Assembly: GCA_030613915.1 (NCBI GenBank)
Contig: JAUWKY010000108.1
Location: 1-7,387, forward strand
Length of the DNA stretch: 7,387 nucleotides
Reading direction: 5' to 3'
Source: Syntrophobacterales bacterium
Lineage (GTDB): Bacteria > Desulfobacterota > Syntrophobacteria > BM002
How positions within the stretch are numbered: position 1 is the stretch's first letter; every line of letters starts with the position of its first letter. Positions 6,312 through 7,387 of this stretch are shown in pieces. The position numbers and the translations under genes are program-made. Under the pieces are notes generated by a model that had not been told where the DNA came from, ran no database searches, and saw nothing but the letters and a program-made list of their open reading frames with translations.

Positions 6312-7202
6312 TTAAACTCCGGAGTAAATTATCTCTATCCAACGATCGCTCTTGAAGATCCCATCGCCCCAGGTTGCCTCAAGATCGGCCAGGGGCCTGG
6401 CGGCGGCCGCCTCCTGGGCGGTTTTTCCTTCCGCTTTAAGCTTACTCAAGCGTTCATAAGCGATTCCGAGCATCTGACGGTAACGCGCTAACTGTGCCTT
6501 ATCTCCCAAGGGGCCGTGCCCTGCGATAATTTTTGTATTGTCATCAGCCAGCGCTAAAACTCTGTCGACAGCTTTGATCATCCCCTTGAGGGAACCCCCA
6601 TGGGTAACATCGATAAATGGATAGAAACCATTGAAAAATATGTCGCCGGCGTGGATAACATTGGCTTTCTTAAAATAGATAAAGCTGTCACCATCGGTAT
6701 GGGCGTGGGGCACATGGGTGGCACGGATACTGTCGCCGTTAAGGTGGAAACTGATATCCTCTGAGAAAGTCACGACCGGTAAGCCTTCCCGGGAAACAGC
6801 TCCCCGCTTCATATCGAACGCCTCGATAAAGGAGCCAGTGCTCAGGCGCTCCCGCACATTATCGTGAGAAAAAATCAAGGTGCCTCCTTGACCCAGGTTC
6901 TCGTTTCCGCCAGTGTGGTCACCGTGGTAATGGGTATTGATCAAAAATTTGGGGAAATCACCGCCAACCGATTTGATGGCCGCTACAATTTTTTCCGTTA
7001 GAGGAGCAAACTGGTCGTCAATTAAAAATGTCCCATCCTCACCGATGAACAAGCCGATATTACCGCCTTTTCCCGTAATCATGTATATCTGCTCAGTGAC
7101 CGGGATAGTCATAATTTTCACTTCGGCAGATTGTCCGGTAGGCGCAAGTGAAATGAACCCTGTGATCAAAACACATAATACCGATATAATTTTACCAATC
7201 AT
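6312..7202 (-). CDS. Exported metallo-beta-lactamase-fold hydrolase
   Basis: This 296-residue protein begins with a signal peptide (charged MIGK, hydrophobic ISVLCVLITGFISLA, likely cleavage around residues 20-26), so it should act in the periplasm or outside the cell. The dinuclear zinc site is complete and of the glyoxalase-II type: HYHGDH (91-96) gives His91, His93, Asp95 and His96; His168 comes from HAHTDGD, bridging Asp187 from HAGD and His229 from AGHG. Segments such as NVIHAGDIFFNGFYPFID resemble a broad group of secreted MBL hydrolases (SoxH/quinoprotein-relay-like). The substrate cannot be told; a true beta-lactamase is less likely than a general hydrolase. The ATG at 7202 is chosen over an upstream in-frame extension because AAGGAGG lies 6 nt before it and the signal peptide then starts properly. 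It converges on nfi and stands alone in the window. Confidence 0.92.
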   Translation of the reverse strand: MIGKIISVLCVLITGFISLAPTGQSAEVKIMTIPVTEQIYMITGKGGNIGLFIGEDGTFLIDDQFAPLTEKIVAAIKSVGGDFPKFLINTHYHGDHTGGNENLGQGGTLIFSHDNVRERLSTGSFIEAFDMKRGAVSREGLPVVTFSEDISFHLNGDSIRATHVPHAHTDGDSFIYFKKANVIHAGDIFFNGFYPFIDVTHGGSLKGMIKAVDRVLALADDNTKIIAGHGPLGDKAQLARYRQMLGIAYERLSKLKAEGKTAQEAAAARPLADLEATWGDGIFKSDRWIEIIYSGV

Positions 7203-7294
7203 TTTTAACCTCCTTCTGAAGTTAAATCCTGTTTGACAAGTCGGGGAAGTGGCTTTAATGATTTCAAATACTTGCAAAAACCAGGATGCGTCCA

Positions 7295-7336
7295 GGGTGC
7301 AAGAATTTTGCTTGATTCTGCACCCTATATGCACCC
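7295..7336 (-). promoter_or_regulatory. GGGTGCA motif cluster with hairpin upstream of the MBL gene
   Basis: GGGTGCA occurs once on the plus strand (7295-7301) and twice on the minus strand (7319-7325 and 7330-7336). The first two form a hairpin: seven perfect pairs, one bulged base, then GAAT/ATTC, with an 8-nt loop. The cluster lies 93-134 nt upstream of the MBL start and may be an operator or a hairpin in the leader. No convincing promoter hexamers were found beside it. The rest of 7203-7387 shows no gene. Confidence 0.4.
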
Positions 7337-7387
7337 GTTTTCCACGTTTTGCAAAGGAGAGTTTAATCTGATACCTTGTTTCCAGGG

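Overview
The window looks like a housekeeping stretch of a bacterial chromosome of moderate GC content. The gene set is aerobically neutral: pyrimidine synthesis, a vitamin-B12-dependent ribonucleotide reductase, endonuclease V, and an exported metallo-beta-lactamase-fold hydrolase. An NtrC/PilR-type receiver domain lies at the left edge. This set, together with spacers filled with heptamer repeats, suggests an anaerobic Gram-negative lineage such as Desulfobacterota (former Deltaproteobacteria). That placement is inferred from gene style, not from a marker gene.

Left part, minus strand, read from right to left: a leader of about 400 nt, then pyrB (aspartate carbamoyltransferase), then pyrC (class I dihydroorotase), then after 125 nt a response regulator that runs off the left end. 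pyrB and pyrC overlap by 8 nt (ATGAGTAA) and are almost certainly translationally coupled. They encode steps 2 and 3 of UMP synthesis. The non-coding block between pyrB and the divergent nrdJ gene (2658-3274, 617 nt) holds no convincing gene. It does hold several strong inverted repeats whose arms compete for each other, an AT-rich promoter-like tract and a short heptamer repeat.

Middle and right part, plus strand: a near-consensus sigma-70 promoter and a second candidate lie upstream of nrdJ (728 aa, all radical and redox cysteines present). A spacer of degenerate 7-nt repeats follows, then nfi (endonuclease V, all catalytic residues present), whose stop codon lies inside another heptamer repeat. 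Convergent with it, on the minus strand, is a 296-aa secreted metallo-beta-lactamase-fold protein with a very good ribosome binding site. Its upstream region carries three GGGTGCA motifs, two of them forming a hairpin.

Functionally, pyrB/pyrC and nrdJ both feed nucleotide supply, and nfi repairs deaminated purines in DNA, so most of the window concerns nucleotide and DNA metabolism. No mobile element with a transposase, CRISPR array, tRNA or rRNA was seen. The most unusual content is non-coding: 7-nt-periodic repeats with a different motif in each of three spacers, and the competing hairpins in the pyrBC leader.
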